From Blasia pusilla (taxonomy: Eukaryota > Marchantiophyta > Marchantiopsida > Blasiales), in NCBI GenBank assembly GCA_050084515.1, contig CM114272.1, forward strand, positions 58,900,001 through 58,964,000: a stretch of 64,000 nt of DNA. Reading direction: 5' to 3'. Both the position numbers and the translations under genes were made by a program. Shown here piece by piece: positions 11,395 through 22,479 of this stretch. How positions within the stretch are numbered: position 1 is the stretch's first letter; every line of letters begins with the position of its first letter. The notes under the pieces were generated by a model. The model was not told the origin of the DNA. It saw only the letters and a list, made by a program, of their open reading frames with translations, and searched no databases.

Positions 11395-12900
11395 GGTGAG
11401 AGGGGCACAAGGGTCATCACCGAGTCCGTTCGGGACTTTGAGAAGGGAGGTGGTGAACCCGAGAGTAGCTCTAGAGATTTTACGCGGAGTGGCGCGAGGT
11501 TCCGAGGGTCTCCACGTGAGGAACCACCTTGACCTACTTCTGTGTCATTGTAAGACAAGGAGGAGGGTGTAGAGGAGTTTGTGAGCACATCGCCACACAT
11601 TGTGAGTGGTCCTACCAATTGGGCGTATGAGATGGATGACCGAGGTAGAGGACCGCGTAGGTTTTCAAGTGTAGTAGGCACGATTGAGTTGCACGATTTC
11701 ATAGCAGAGTTTAGGAGTTGCTGCAACTCCTAGCGGGCCAGGAACTCTAGAGAGTTCAACCCGTTTACAGCATGGAACGGTATGTTCCAGCATTTAGAGT
11801 GGGCGCCCGTGGACGATTACCATGAGTTCTCTCAGAGACATGCACGTGAGATCGAGGCATGGAGGCTCTACTATGACCCACATTATGTGTCATGGACGGA
11901 GCTGTTCCCAGATGAGGAGGAGGAGGAGTCAGGAGAGGTTACTTCCTCTTCCACTAGTTAGGAGGGGTCACTCGCGCGGGAGCAGTTGCACCGTCTAGTC
12001 GGGTTCGTCCCATGTTCAACCCTGTGGTTGAGTTCTTTGCTGAGTTGAGGGCAAGCTACCAAGGGGTACGGACAAAGAAGTTGCAAAGCATCCACGACTT
12101 CCAGAGGCGCCCGGGTGAGAGTTGCGTGAGGCTTACACTCGCTTGCGTCGGTTGATCAACGTCACTCAGGGGATGACAGAGGCTGAGGCTATCCAGTCAT
12201 GGTACGCGATGTTGGACCGGACCCTGCGGACATGGGTGCGGGAGGGGATGCTTCTTATGAACACTTCCCCTACGTTGAGAGATGTTTTTAGGACTGCCGA
12301 GAACATTGAGCGCAACATGGCGGAGGAGAGCGTAGCCACCATGGGTTTTGGGCGAGAGTAGTCGCGATTGTCTGCACCACCTGTGCACCAACGTGGACTC
12401 TGAGATAGGTCAACTGTGGCACCACGAGCTCAGGGAGGATACCAGGAGGCCGTGCCATAGAGACCTGCGCCTTCATATGGGGCTCAGTAGTCGCCTCCTA
12501 CTATTACTTGTTGGTCATGTGGTGGAGCCCATCATCAACGCGATTGCACTCGTCAGGATCATGGACGTGTGCCTCAGCATGGAGGAGGAGATGGTGCTGC
12601 ATCAGGAAGTTATCAGTGTGACTATTGTCAGAGGTATGGTCATACACGCACCAGGTGTTTCAATTTACATCTTGAGTTACGTTCGGACCGAGGGCCAGAG
12701 AGGGCACCAGAGCGAGTAGCCGGTCCAAGTGGGTCTAGAGATCGTGCACCAGGTGGTCCCGTTGGGGGACGAGGAGCTGGAGTTGCCCGACAGGGTGGTG
12801 GAGCTGCCCATGGAGGAGGTATAGAACCACTACCTAGACGCGCCGAGGGAGACTGCGGACGTGAGGCTGGGATGGCTGCTCACATATAGGAGCTACAGGA
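11395..12900 (+). pseudogene. E2 gag (capsid and nucleocapsid) with two zinc knuckles
   Basis: A degenerate gag. At about 11640-11930 the frame reads an acidic, Trp-rich capsid N-terminus (TAWNGMFQHLEWAPVDDYHE). Then, after a frameshift near 12000, comes the Retrotrans_gag-like block NPVVEFFAELRASYQGVRTK and FQRRPGES, followed in another frame by LREAYTRLRRLI (12117-12150). Two CCHC knuckles are in one frame: CWSCGGAHHQRDC (12509-12547, one residue short of the usual spacing) and the canonical CDYCQRYGHTRTRC (12617-12658). A Gly/Arg-rich tail follows (RGAGVARQGGG). At least three stops and two frameshifts are present. A second fragment of the same gag lies at 25574-26237. Confidence 0.8.
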
Positions 12901-13389
12901 GTAGAATGCCGCTATGGCATTGAGGTTACCCGATGCGAGATCCGTGGCATCGATATTATATGGAGCAACCAGAGTTCTGGAGGATCCTGTTTGGATGTGC
13001 GGGGTTGCCCAGATGGAGGCAGCCGTAGTTGTGACGCGTGGAGCAGCCACAGAGGTGGATCCACAATGAGGGGAAGCCAGGAAACAGACTAGGCTTCAAA
13101 GACTTTCACTTTGTCTGAGGCGATGAGGACCCCATCGATGGGTCTTGATCAAAGTTCTTGGAGAGTTGGCGATGTTGTTGGTGTGCAAGCACGGAGGGCG
13201 ATGGGAGAAGCGAGTACAACGACTCCTATTTTTGATGCTCAAGAGGGGCATGTGTTGAGGACTTTGTTGGGGACGGCCACCGTTGTGTACCGCACTCCTT
13301 TATTTTCTGCTTTCAATGTTATGACGTTGGGGGATTACGCTCGCCGAGGCTTTTCCGCTGGCCGCTTCACTATATGAGCGTGGAGTTGG

Positions 13390-14323
13390 AGTTCGTGCAT
13401 CACGTTCAGAGGTGATTGTAGAGAAGGTGATGGACCTGCCCTTGGAGCGGATGCTCGGGCCGCCCACGTCAGATTCATGGCAAGCTGTGGCTGCTAGGAC
13501 GGCGGAGATGCCCGCTAGACCTACGATACAGCGTGCCATGGCTTCTCCTCGTGTTGTGTTGTTGGATAACCGAGGAGAGGTCTTCCAATTGGTGAGTCAC
13601 GGAGGTAGAGCTTTTAGTCCGTAGCGCGTCTTGTTGGATTCACGAGCGCAACCCTTGATGTAGGGGAAAGCGTCATTCAGAGGATTGGGCTTGACGAGAG
13701 CCGATGTGGAGCGTTGTCCATTTCGGATACATACATCCTTGGGTGGAGCAAGTACCATAGAGTATATCACTCGACAAGAGGTCGTGGAGAGGATTCGCCC
13801 GAGACATCCTACAGATGAGCCCGTGGTGGGAGCCAAGGCGATAGTGACTGATGCAGAGTCCTACGACGTCTAGGTTGGTGGAGCAGTGTTATACCCGATG
13901 GGGTTTTCCCTAGATTACTGGGAGGAGTCAGCATCTTACAGACTAGGATGGAAGTCGGTTGATGGGCGCCTTAACTCATTACTCATTCGATTCACAAGTG
14001 TAGTGATCGAGCAACGGCCAGGAGAGATGGTGACCTTAGCAACATTTAGCAGTGCCATCACTTGGCCTAGTGATTTGATTGAGGGACATGTCCATGTAGA
14101 GGATATTCCCATTCTTGACATTTCTATGGAGAGGAGTGTTATGGTAGCCACATCATTCTTTGGAGCTTCGACGATTGGCAGTGAGCACGTGCACACCGCG
14201 TGGAGCGAGGCGTTTGCACCGGAGCGTGATGGGTCTGAGGAACCCGAGGTAGCAGGGAGTGCTACGATGACACCCTTGGATACCACACCCATTGTGTGGT
14301 GTACCCCGGAGGAGGGTATTTGA
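13390..14323 (+). pseudogene. E2 aspartic protease region
   Basis: The frame carries LLDSRAQPL at about 13631-13660, where retroviral-type proteases have D-[ST]-G-A; Gly is replaced by Arg. Downstream comes AIVTDAESYDV followed by a stop and then VGGAVLYPMGF (13820-13910), which matches the C-terminal substrate-flap and dimer region (T-xx-YDVL-G-xx-LYP). Then a conserved block SISMERSVMVA-like (about 14110-14160) and AWSEAFAPERDG lead into the methyltransferase remnant. The same post-protease block recurs in E8 near 63850-64000. Stops and the active-site change make it inactive. Confidence 0.7.
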
Positions 14324-14562
14324 GTGTTAGATCCCTTTGGAGGGATTAGCACTAGGTTAGCTGCTGTTTTGCAGGAAGGTGTGCAAGTACAGCAGTACTT
14401 GTATGTGGAGAGTGATGATGTTGCGAGGCGCAGCTCACTACGACATGTGGCCCAGTGACACCTACGTTTTCCCGACTTATTTTTTGCGTCCGCGGTACAT
14501 GGGTACGAGAGTTCCCTACCGAGGGATATTTCGTTGCTGGGGGCGCATGACTTAGATATAGA
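14324..14562 (+). pseudogene. E2 DNA cytosine-5 methyltransferase remnant (N-terminal part)
   Basis: Directly after the post-protease region and one stop codon, the frame reads VLDPFGGISTRLAAVLQEGV, which is DNMT motif I (SAM binding). It is followed by YLYVESDDVAR (motif II region) and HGYESSLPRDISLLGAHDL. At about 14562 the sequence jumps to the RT linker (LIGGERCR...), so motifs IV-X are deleted (about 1.08 kb compared with E8). The first Pro in DPFGG replaces the Leu of E8. The remnant shows that the DNMT lay between protease and RT in this copy too. Confidence 0.8.
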
Positions 14563-15345
14563 CCTTTAGTTGATAGGAGGAGAACGGTGCCGAATACATC
14601 AGTTCCTCAAGAGTTATAGGAGCTGCTTTGCGTTTAGCATGGAGGATTTGGGTACGCTGAAGGGACCGGGGATCCGCATTGAGTTTTCGAGTGATACGTT
14701 GATCTTTCGACGACCCTATAGGTACAATGATATGGAGAGGGCTCTGATTCAGAGTAGGAGCCAAGACTTGGTCGGAGCAGAACTAGTGGAGATGTCGCAT
14801 GGGGAGTATGCATCCGCCACTGTCATGCCTGCCAAGAAGGATGTGCATGGCAACTGGACGGATAGGCGGATGTGTGGGGATTACCAGCCTATCAATTGGG
14901 AGATGAAGTCCAATAGGTATGCCATGCCCACTCCTGAGGAGATCTTTGATATGATTGGTCACGCAAAGGTCTTTAGTTCATTGGATTTACGAGCCTGATA
15001 CCATCAACTACCTATCAGATTGGAGGACAGGAAAAAGACGACGTTTTGGGGCATCGATCCTCACCGGAAGGATTGTTTGTACTTGTGGCGGTTATTACCA
15101 TTTGGGTTAAAGAACGCCCCGGCTAAGTTTTAGAGGGTCATGGATAGGATCTTGGCAGGTCTGGATTTTGCTAGGTGTTATATTGATGATATCGTAGTCT
15201 TTAGCACCATGATTGAGGAGCATGAGCGACATCTAGAGGAGGTGTTTCGATGATTGCAATTACATGGGCTAAAGCTACATCCAGGCAAGTGCAAGTTCTT
15301 CTACGACCAGATTGAGTACTTGGGTCATACAATGTACCCAGGGGG
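14563..15345 (+). pseudogene. E2 reverse transcriptase
   Basis: Ty3/gypsy RT in order: linker FSMEDLGTLKGPGIRIEF, then PYRYNDMERALI, VMPAKKDVHGNWTDRRMC, VFSSLDLRA followed by a stop in place of Gly, FWGIDPHRKDCLY, LPFGLKNAP, CYIDDIVVF with the YxDD catalytic site at 15179-15190, HGLKLHPGKCKFFYDQ, and YLGHTMYP. At least three stops interrupt it. About 240 bp of the RT-RNase H connection is deleted at about 15343 compared with E8. Confidence 0.9.
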
Positions 15346-15765
15346 CCAGGCCCATCTTGAGGAGATCGATCAAGGGGTGTCCTTTCCAGTTGCACACAGA
15401 TTGGAGCATGTTGGGGCTTGGAGCGGTGCTCACCCAGCATGATGATGAGGGTAGAGAGTTCGTGGTGGCTTACGCTAGCCACTCGAACAACACTGCAGAG
15501 GCAAAGTATAGCTCGTATGAGGGTGAGTGCTTGGCTAGAGTGTGGGCTATCGCACAAATCAGGTATTACTTATTCGGCAACCCCTTTACCATCATCACTG
15601 ATCATCAACCACTGAAGTGGTTGATGGAGTCCGACAAGCTTAGAGCGAAGCTTGCAAGATGGGCTCTGTTGTTGCAGGAGTATGGTTTTCAGGTGGTACA
15701 TAGACCTGGGACGCTCAACCAGGATGGAGATGGGTTGAGTCGTAACCCATGCCCGAGTTAGCAAG
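15346..15765 (+). pseudogene. E2 RNase H
   Basis: Open frame with PFQLHTDWSMLGLGAVL (first Asp), YEGECLARVW (Glu), TDHQPLKWLMESDK (Asp) and NQDGDGLSR (last Asp region), the complete D-E-D-D set of a Ty3/gypsy RNase H. It is followed by the linker to the integrase, which contains WHGESDKE and SLDPEASEETIDGRDIH-type blocks up to about 16020. Confidence 0.9.
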
Positions 15766-16069
15766 ATGCAACTGGAGCTCGATGGCATGGAGAGAGTGAT
15801 AAGGAGTCACTGCCAGGATGGCACGCATCAGCCTATTTACGCATGTTGGCTATGGAGAGCCTAAGTGTGGAGACTTCGATGGCGAGGTCTAGTGGAGAGT
15901 CCTTGGATCCCGAGGCCAGTGAGGAGACCATAGATGGCCGAGATATTCATAATGATGGAGTAGTCTTGGAGTACTTTTGTACTGGCAGCGTTGCAAGCAC
16001 TATGGGTGCTAGAGAGCGGGATCGGATCCTATAGCGGGCCTGACGGTTCCGTTGGGAGGGGACACATGT

Positions 16070-16905
16070 TTTGAGTGTTTGGGAGGATGGTAGAGTATGC
16101 GTAGTGCCACATCCTTTGCAGAGAGCATGACTACTGCAGCATGCCCACGAGGAGTTGGGTCACTTTGGGATGAAGCGGACGTACAACTTGCTCCAAATTC
16201 AGTATTGATGGCGAGGCATGCAGATTGAAGTTCAACAATTTTTACCAGGTGCATGGTGTGTGATCGGGTCCAAGCATCGTTCAATGCTCCAACTCCACAA
16301 TTGCATCCATTATCAATCATGGGCTTATGGTATATATGGAGTTTGGATTTTGCAGGACCTTTGCCTTTGACGGAGCATCACAGGCGTTTTGTGTTGGTGA
16401 TGGTCAAGCACTTCTCGAAGTGGATCGAGTTGGTTGCATTGCCTGACAAAGCGAGTGAGGGAGTAGCTTATGCCTTCCTTGACAGAGTGCTGAGTCATTA
16501 TGGCGCACCGGCTGAGGTGTTGACAGACTAGGGTACCGAGTTTCACGGTGAGTTCAGGCCTTGTGTGATCAGGCTGATCGACCACCGCACGACTTCGCGA
16601 GATCATCCTGAGGCGGATGGATTAGCGGAGAGAGTTTTGCAGACGGTGAAGAGGGGTTCACGCAAGTATGGCTTGTAGAGAGGTCACCTAGGAGATTGGG
16701 ACCTCCAGTTTCCGTGGTTGGCGATGGGATACAGATTTAGCATGCAGGCATCCTTAGCATCTTTATCACCGTACTTGCTACTTTATGGCCGAGAGCCAGA
16801 TTTACCTACGGCCATTCGTAGAGATGCAAGTGAGGTCCTGGACCTTGATGATCTAGATGTATGGATGCAAGCATGTTCTCAGAGGGCTGAGTTGTTTCTC
16901 CATGA
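16070..16905 (+). pseudogene. E2 integrase (truncated before the PHD finger)
   Basis: An HHCC zinc-binding region (HAHEELGHFG, then CMVC in a shifted frame, about 16137-16265) is followed by the catalytic core. WSLDFAGPLPLTE holds the first Asp, TD-stop-GTEF the second Asp (an in-frame TAG replaces Gln near 16530), and HPEADGLAER the Glu. Then QFPWLAMGYRF, LLLYGREPDLPTAI and CSQRAELF follow. At about 16905 homology stops and an unrelated dispersed repeat begins, so the C-terminal domain and PHD finger are missing. Confidence 0.85.
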
Positions 16906-17350
16906 AGACCCCACTTTCTCCTTTTGTCTCATCCCCCCACTTGCCTTCGTGTTCCGTACTCTCTCGTTTCTTCCTTCATCCATCTCCACTCCCTGCCCCC
17001 TTTTTGCCCCACTCGTCCTTGCCTTGACTACCATCATGAACCAGAAGTGTAGATCTCACCTCTTGCAATCCATTTCCGTGGACATGTCCACACTTGTTTT
17101 TCCATGGCTTTTTTTGGGCAACCATGCCTACGAGCCTACCGCATGCCCTCTACGGACAAGTGTGGACCACGCACAGACTTGATGGAGGCTTGGTAAGGAA
17201 TTGTAGTTGGTACACTCATTTGATCCCTGCTTGCAACCGTTCCCTCATTTCAAGCGCGCGCAAGTTTTATGGGTACCAAAAATATCCAAGCAAAGGACCC
17301 GTTGGGCATGTCCATCATATGGACGGATAAGTTTGTTTCCGTGCAACATG
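16906..17350. repeat. Dispersed repeat, copy 2 (copy 1 at 380-665)
   Basis: C/T-rich sequence and the CACCTCTTGCAATCC-like block match 380-665 with many differences. It abuts the broken integrase of E2. No terminal motif was identified. Confidence 0.5.
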
Positions 17351-17355
17351 GGTAT

Positions 17356-17424
17356 GGCATGACATGCATAGAATGGAAACACATACCCATAGTGTATGTG
17401 TTTCCATTCTATGCATATCATGCC
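17356..17424. repeat. 31-bp inverted repeat
   Basis: The arms 17356-17386 and 17394-17424 are reverse complements with one mismatch over 31 bases and a 7-base spacer (CCATAGT). A shorter inverted pair (GAATGGCT / AGCCATTC, about 17428-17470) follows. This looks like a foldback element tip or a hairpin-forming repeat. Confidence 0.8.
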
Positions 17425-17469
17425 ATTGAATGGCTAGAACACATACACTATGGGCTCTAGAAGCCATTC

Positions 17470-20400
17470 AAGATGGGTTCTAGAGCAACTCTTTTATAGC
17501 GGAGGCATGTATTAGTAACTCCATCATATGGTTTACCTCTAACCAATATCATAAGGTTACAGTCAAAGCAAGGTAGTTTGTGAGGTAGGCACCAATCAAC
17601 ATTGAGGAGCAAGCCATATGGCTAGAGGCACATATGATGTCACTTGTACATTATGATTATGTCCAAGTCATTAATTTTTAATAAATATAGAGTTTCCAAG
17701 TCCACAATAGATTTTGGTGTGTATGATTTCCTTTCTCTTTTGTTCGATATTTCATCTAATACACGCATCACTCCACCATTGAGGACATGGAAGACATATG
17801 GACCTATATATGAATACGAGAGCAGGTATTTTCAACAATGGACGAGATGCTCATAACGCAAGTATGTGAGAATATTACCATCCACATCAAATTAATCTTC
17901 TTTAGTCAAATTCTTGAAACCTTGAAGTTAGTTCTAGAATCTTTTGGATAGTGTTGATTAAATGTTTTTTTCCTGACAAGAGAGTATGCCCTACCCTTAT
18001 GGACCTAATGTTGTTGAGGAAAAGACCTCACATGTTAGCTAGCTGAGAGAGAGAAAAAAACCTCATGTGGATTAAGATGATCCAGCTCAATGAATAAGTT
18101 GGCTTTGTATTAGACAAGTAACATAAGGAGTTAGATCAAAGACCCCAATCCCCCCTCATGCGGAGAGGACGATAGATGGGTTTTGGAGACCACATATTGG
18201 GAGGATAGTCGATGTAGGAGAACTTTAAAAGTGCGGCCTTAGATTAAAAACACTTCATCTCCACCGTGTTGATTTCAAGAGAGTCAATCTCTATCACCTC
18301 ATCGACGTGGTTGCACTTTAGATTGGGAGTGATTACAACTACAATTAACAAGTGCTAATAAGTAGCACGAAATACACAAAAGGCCTCAAGTGGACACAAT
18401 TCATCCACTAAGGTTCCCTTGAGCGATGAAAACACATGCACAGTCCAGATTGTCGGAGAGTAAGTTGTAGAGAGTGGTTAATTACTCTAATTAGTGACCT
18501 GCACACTCAAGGGAAGAAGTGACATAATAGCCACCAATAGGTTAAATAAAATAAAATTCTTAAAACAAATAAAAATCTCTAAACTAGTCATATGCACTAG
18601 GTAGTTGTAGATGCATAAGTGGTTTTCAAGTTCTACCGGTAGTTAGGAACATGATCAAAGATACATACACGGTGTTCCACAAGCCAATCAAAAGCCAATG
18701 GCCCTTGTAAAAAAAATCCATGGTTTTATAAATGTTCTCTCCATTTTCCAATATCACACATTATTTGAACTTTTTATTTAGCACAATAATTTCTCTCTGA
18801 ACATAAAGTTGTGGGTTTAAAAAAAATTCATAGTCACCTAAATCCAAGAAAGTTCCGACAGTAAGGCCTCAAAACACCCAAAAATAAGGAAGGAATCCCA
18901 TTGGAAAATGACACAAGGTTTTGATGGTCTCCCATACTTGCATGAGTGCACTTATCTCATAGATGTTTAAAAAAAAAAATTCAAGAGGTCAAAGAGTCAC
19001 AAACTCTGAATTCTTGCCATTATGGTCCATCGTCCTACCATAGTAGTAAACGGGGTACCAAATGTAGGAGTGTATCATACTCAACAACAAATGCCACAAT
19101 GAATAAGAAAATAGGGGGAGAATATAGAGGAATACATGTCTCTAGTATGGCTATGGGATTTGTAAATAAGATTTGGATTGAAAAATACAAAAGCATATTA
19201 CATATATTTTGTGCGTACAATAGTGTTAGATGAATTGGATTTAAAAAGATAATTATTCATTACATTAGTGATATCATGTGGACATTTTAATTCAAGTTTA
19301 TCCCTTTCTCATCCCAAGTTCCAAATATGTATAGGGGTATCCAAAATAGAGAGCATATCGCAATTTTAAATTGTATAGCTTGGAGTCCCAAGAGCATATT
19401 GAATTACTTTTTCCAAAATATCCTTACTTTTAAATGCATAAATATCCTTTGTCAAACTATCTATTACATCAAAAAGTGAGTCAAAATACATTTTATAGTC
19501 GATGACTTGCCTTTCTTTTACGAGGAAAAATAGTTGAGAGGCTCTCCCTTATGATATCCATTACTACAGATTGACAAGTGATGCTTGGAAAGTAGACTCA
19601 TTCAACCTACTTAGGACAGGTGTTATGCAAACGAAAGTCTCGACAACTTATAGACCTAGATTGTGACACCATAATCTACTATTTTTTAATGAAGCATTGA
19701 GTTTTCCATACCTATAAATTTTTTAAGTAATCTCTCATTTTTTAATATGCTAATTGTATAGAGAAATAAATTTTCAATAAATTGAAAAATACAAGGGAAA
19801 TAGCTTAAGACTATCTTTATGACCACCATTTTAAACTTCCATGATAATTTTGAGCAAGGAGAATTCCCTTTATTTGAGCATGTTTTCCCTTTTTCTTTAA
19901 TGGCAAAAAGCTTTATTGTAGCCAAAACTCGGATACGAACAATAATGCCATCAAAACTTAAATGTAGATTCATATGCATTATACGGTCTTAAAATTTTAC
20001 ATTTGCCATATCTAATCACTCTCAAACATGAAAAATAAGTTATGTATATCCTCTTTGCACTACTTATTGATAACTTTGGGTCCCCACTCTAAGGTTTTTC
20101 TCCAAATTAAAATAACTCCTACATTAATAAAATTTAGTTCCAAACGGTGATCCCCACTCTAAGATTCTTCTCCAAAATTAAAAGCACTTTTTCCCTCTCC
20201 AAGTTTCAAATAATCACCACAATTGGAAGAAGTATCAAATCATTTGCAATCTAAAGTAAAGAGGGTTGCTAGGGAAAAAAAGTGAGTGAATTACATGTCT
20301 TGTGATATTTTCTTGCAAAGTGCCTAAAAGCTAAAAAGATAAGCACTAAAAATAGAATTACACATTTTTTTTTCTATATCCCTTTGTCAAATCTTAGTTA

Positions 20401-20854
20401 TCCACCATGTAAGGTTCTACATTGTCGATGGCCTAGGGAGTCATTGGATTGTTTGGGTGTAGCTTTGTCTTGAGGTGTCGGATGATATTGACGACAATTC
20501 CACTCCATTGGGAACATCATTTCTGATGATTTCACTCTTTTTCTATTTTTAGCCAAATTATTTGTTGATCAACTCAAGGGTCACCTAGTAACTTGTGCAT
20601 GTAGGATATTGTTTGGAGGGCTATTTTGCCTCTTCCCAAGGGTATAAGAGAAGAAGAGAGGACTTTCACAAGCCATATTTTCCATGTTAAGCCTTTGGAG
20701 CATCTCTCTTGCTTAGTCTTTGGTAGGAACTAAGGTGCTAGAGTCCGCATTCCCTCGTATCACAGGGTGGATGTGGCTTGAGATCACATGTAGATACGAG
20801 AATGGAGTTGGCCGTGTGAGCCATTTATACTTTGATTCTGTTGTATCATCTTAG
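17470..20854. other. No gene recognised (AT-rich)
   Basis: AT-rich sequence with no domain I can identify on either strand. An imperfect direct repeat of about 35 bp (TCCCCACTCTAAG...TTCTCCAAA) occurs at about 20081 and 20147. Confidence 0.4.
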
Positions 20855-20972
20855 TGTACATGCATGAGTTCATTTTTGTATGCATGTGGATCTACCCATG
20901 TGTTGGGAAGATTGGTGTTGTGTGGATATGACCAGCGATGTGGATTGTATAGTAAGGTGTATGTGCACGACA
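20855..20972 (+). repeat. LTR terminal-segment fragment (E5-like subfamily)
   Basis: TGTACATGCATGAG at 20855 runs to ATGTGCACGACA at 20972. The middle carries GTGGATCTACCCATG, GGGAAGATTGGTGTTGTGTGG and GACCAGCGATG. It matches the 120-140-bp terminal segment seen twice in the E5 LTR (45721-45850 and 46325-46458), but in the opposite orientation. Confidence 0.55.
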
Positions 20973-21772
20973 TCTTCCTCTCACCAAAAGCCCAATCTTT
21001 CTTCCTTCTTTGTATATTAACCCTTCCAAAATCCATTCTTGTTTTATTTTTTCCCCCTCACTATCTTTCTTAAAACTACCTCGCGCTCACCACTTTTGAA
21101 ATCCAATCTTAGAAATTATCCATCAACTTATACTTTACTTCCCTTCTTCATTTTATATTTATCACCTCCCTTCATTTCTCATTTGAGAAAACCCGATCCC
21201 ACCTCCTCAATTCAAGAGTAAACCTAAAACTCTCTCCCTCAACCTACACTAGTAATTTTATGCCCGTGAAATTTTCTAGGCCGGAGGCAGCCTCCTTAAT
21301 GCTTTAGAGAGGACCCATCTATTTTCTTTGCTTCAAATAAGGGATCCACCTTCCGCTCCTTATGAAGGAAGGTCTCTCCATCTCCCTAACTCTCATCCTT
21401 CTCATTCTCAATCTCTACCCTTTCCATACCCTTGCTCTCCAACGCAACATGGAAAGTTTCTCATTACCCTCCATCTATCCATCTAGAGAGAATTACGATG
21501 GAGATGGGCCTCCTCCCTTTCAGCATGGGGGAGGCTAGGGGGACATAGACTCGCTCTTGCTCTCTCTACTCTCCATCTAGGTCATTTGGAACTATATTTC
21601 TTCTCCCTCTCTTAGAGAAAGTAGGGATCAATACTCTCTCTTCTCTCCGTCCTCTTTCCAACGGAGACATGCTTTCTCCCTCCTAAATTTGAAGTAGAGA
21701 GGATCATAGGAAGGTTGGTGGACTCCCTCCTTGGAGATGATGCAAAGATAGGATCATTTTTCTCCCCCCACC

Positions 21773-21774
<2 letters not shown>
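20973..21774. other. No gene recognised; pyrimidine-rich
   Basis: The plus strand is C/T-rich (many CTCTCC and CCTCC words). No coding evidence. Confidence 0.4.

Positions 21775-21839
<65 letters not shown>
21775..21839. repeat. (CT)n microsatellite
   Basis: An uninterrupted CT dinucleotide run of about 65 bases lies immediately beside the LTR fragment of E3. Confidence 0.95.
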
Positions 21840-21841
<2 letters not shown>

Positions 21842-22161
21842 AGCCCTATCGTGCGCATACACATCGCTACACAATATACATCGCTGTCACCAAACACACA
21901 CACATACAAACACGCATGATCCCATGCTAACTCATGGCATCCAAACAACGAGACAAGAAGTACCAAAATATCTCCAATCGCCCCCCTAGCTGGTGATTAG
22001 GTCCCTCTAACTCCGGATAGCCATCTATCCCTACCTACCATGAAATATATCTCTCGGACGCTAAGAGCAAGAAGGCTGGGTGCTCATATGGCCCCATCGT
22101 TAGTCGCCTTCTTGTCATCCATGTCATAGACATAAGTCGAAATGTAGAACTACGTATTCTA

Positions 22162-22310
22162 TGTACATCTGGGACACATCCATCATCCCTGAGGAATCCT
22201 AGTGAGAGGTGGCGTCAAGCATGCCATACGCCATCCTCTCGAACATCCATCACAGACTAGCATAGTGGCTGCACCATAGGCAGAACCACACAACATACAT
22301 CGCAAGCCTG
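22162..22310 (-). pseudogene. E3 PHD finger, degenerate
   Basis: Forty-five residues with all seven Cys positions of the C4HC3 finger present (CMLC, CDGC, MAC, CPRC). The zinc-binding His is Arg (RGWRMAC) and a stop replaces Arg before WMC. The real stop codon is at 22159-22161. Confidence 0.8.
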
Positions 22311-22479
22311 CAATCCTAATGCTAAGCTTGGATAAACTATATCGTCAATGTTCAGAAGTGACATGGCACACAATTACGCACATAGTCCTTCCAAACCATA
22401 CCATCGCGTCCCTCCAATAAGAGAACACCTGATGGCAAAACCTCATGCACTCTCAAGATGATGCGCCTTGAAGTTACAT

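Noticed and set aside
21754-21966. Arg-Glu repeat protein on the minus strand
   Set aside because: It is translated (CT)n microsatellite plus LTR sequence.
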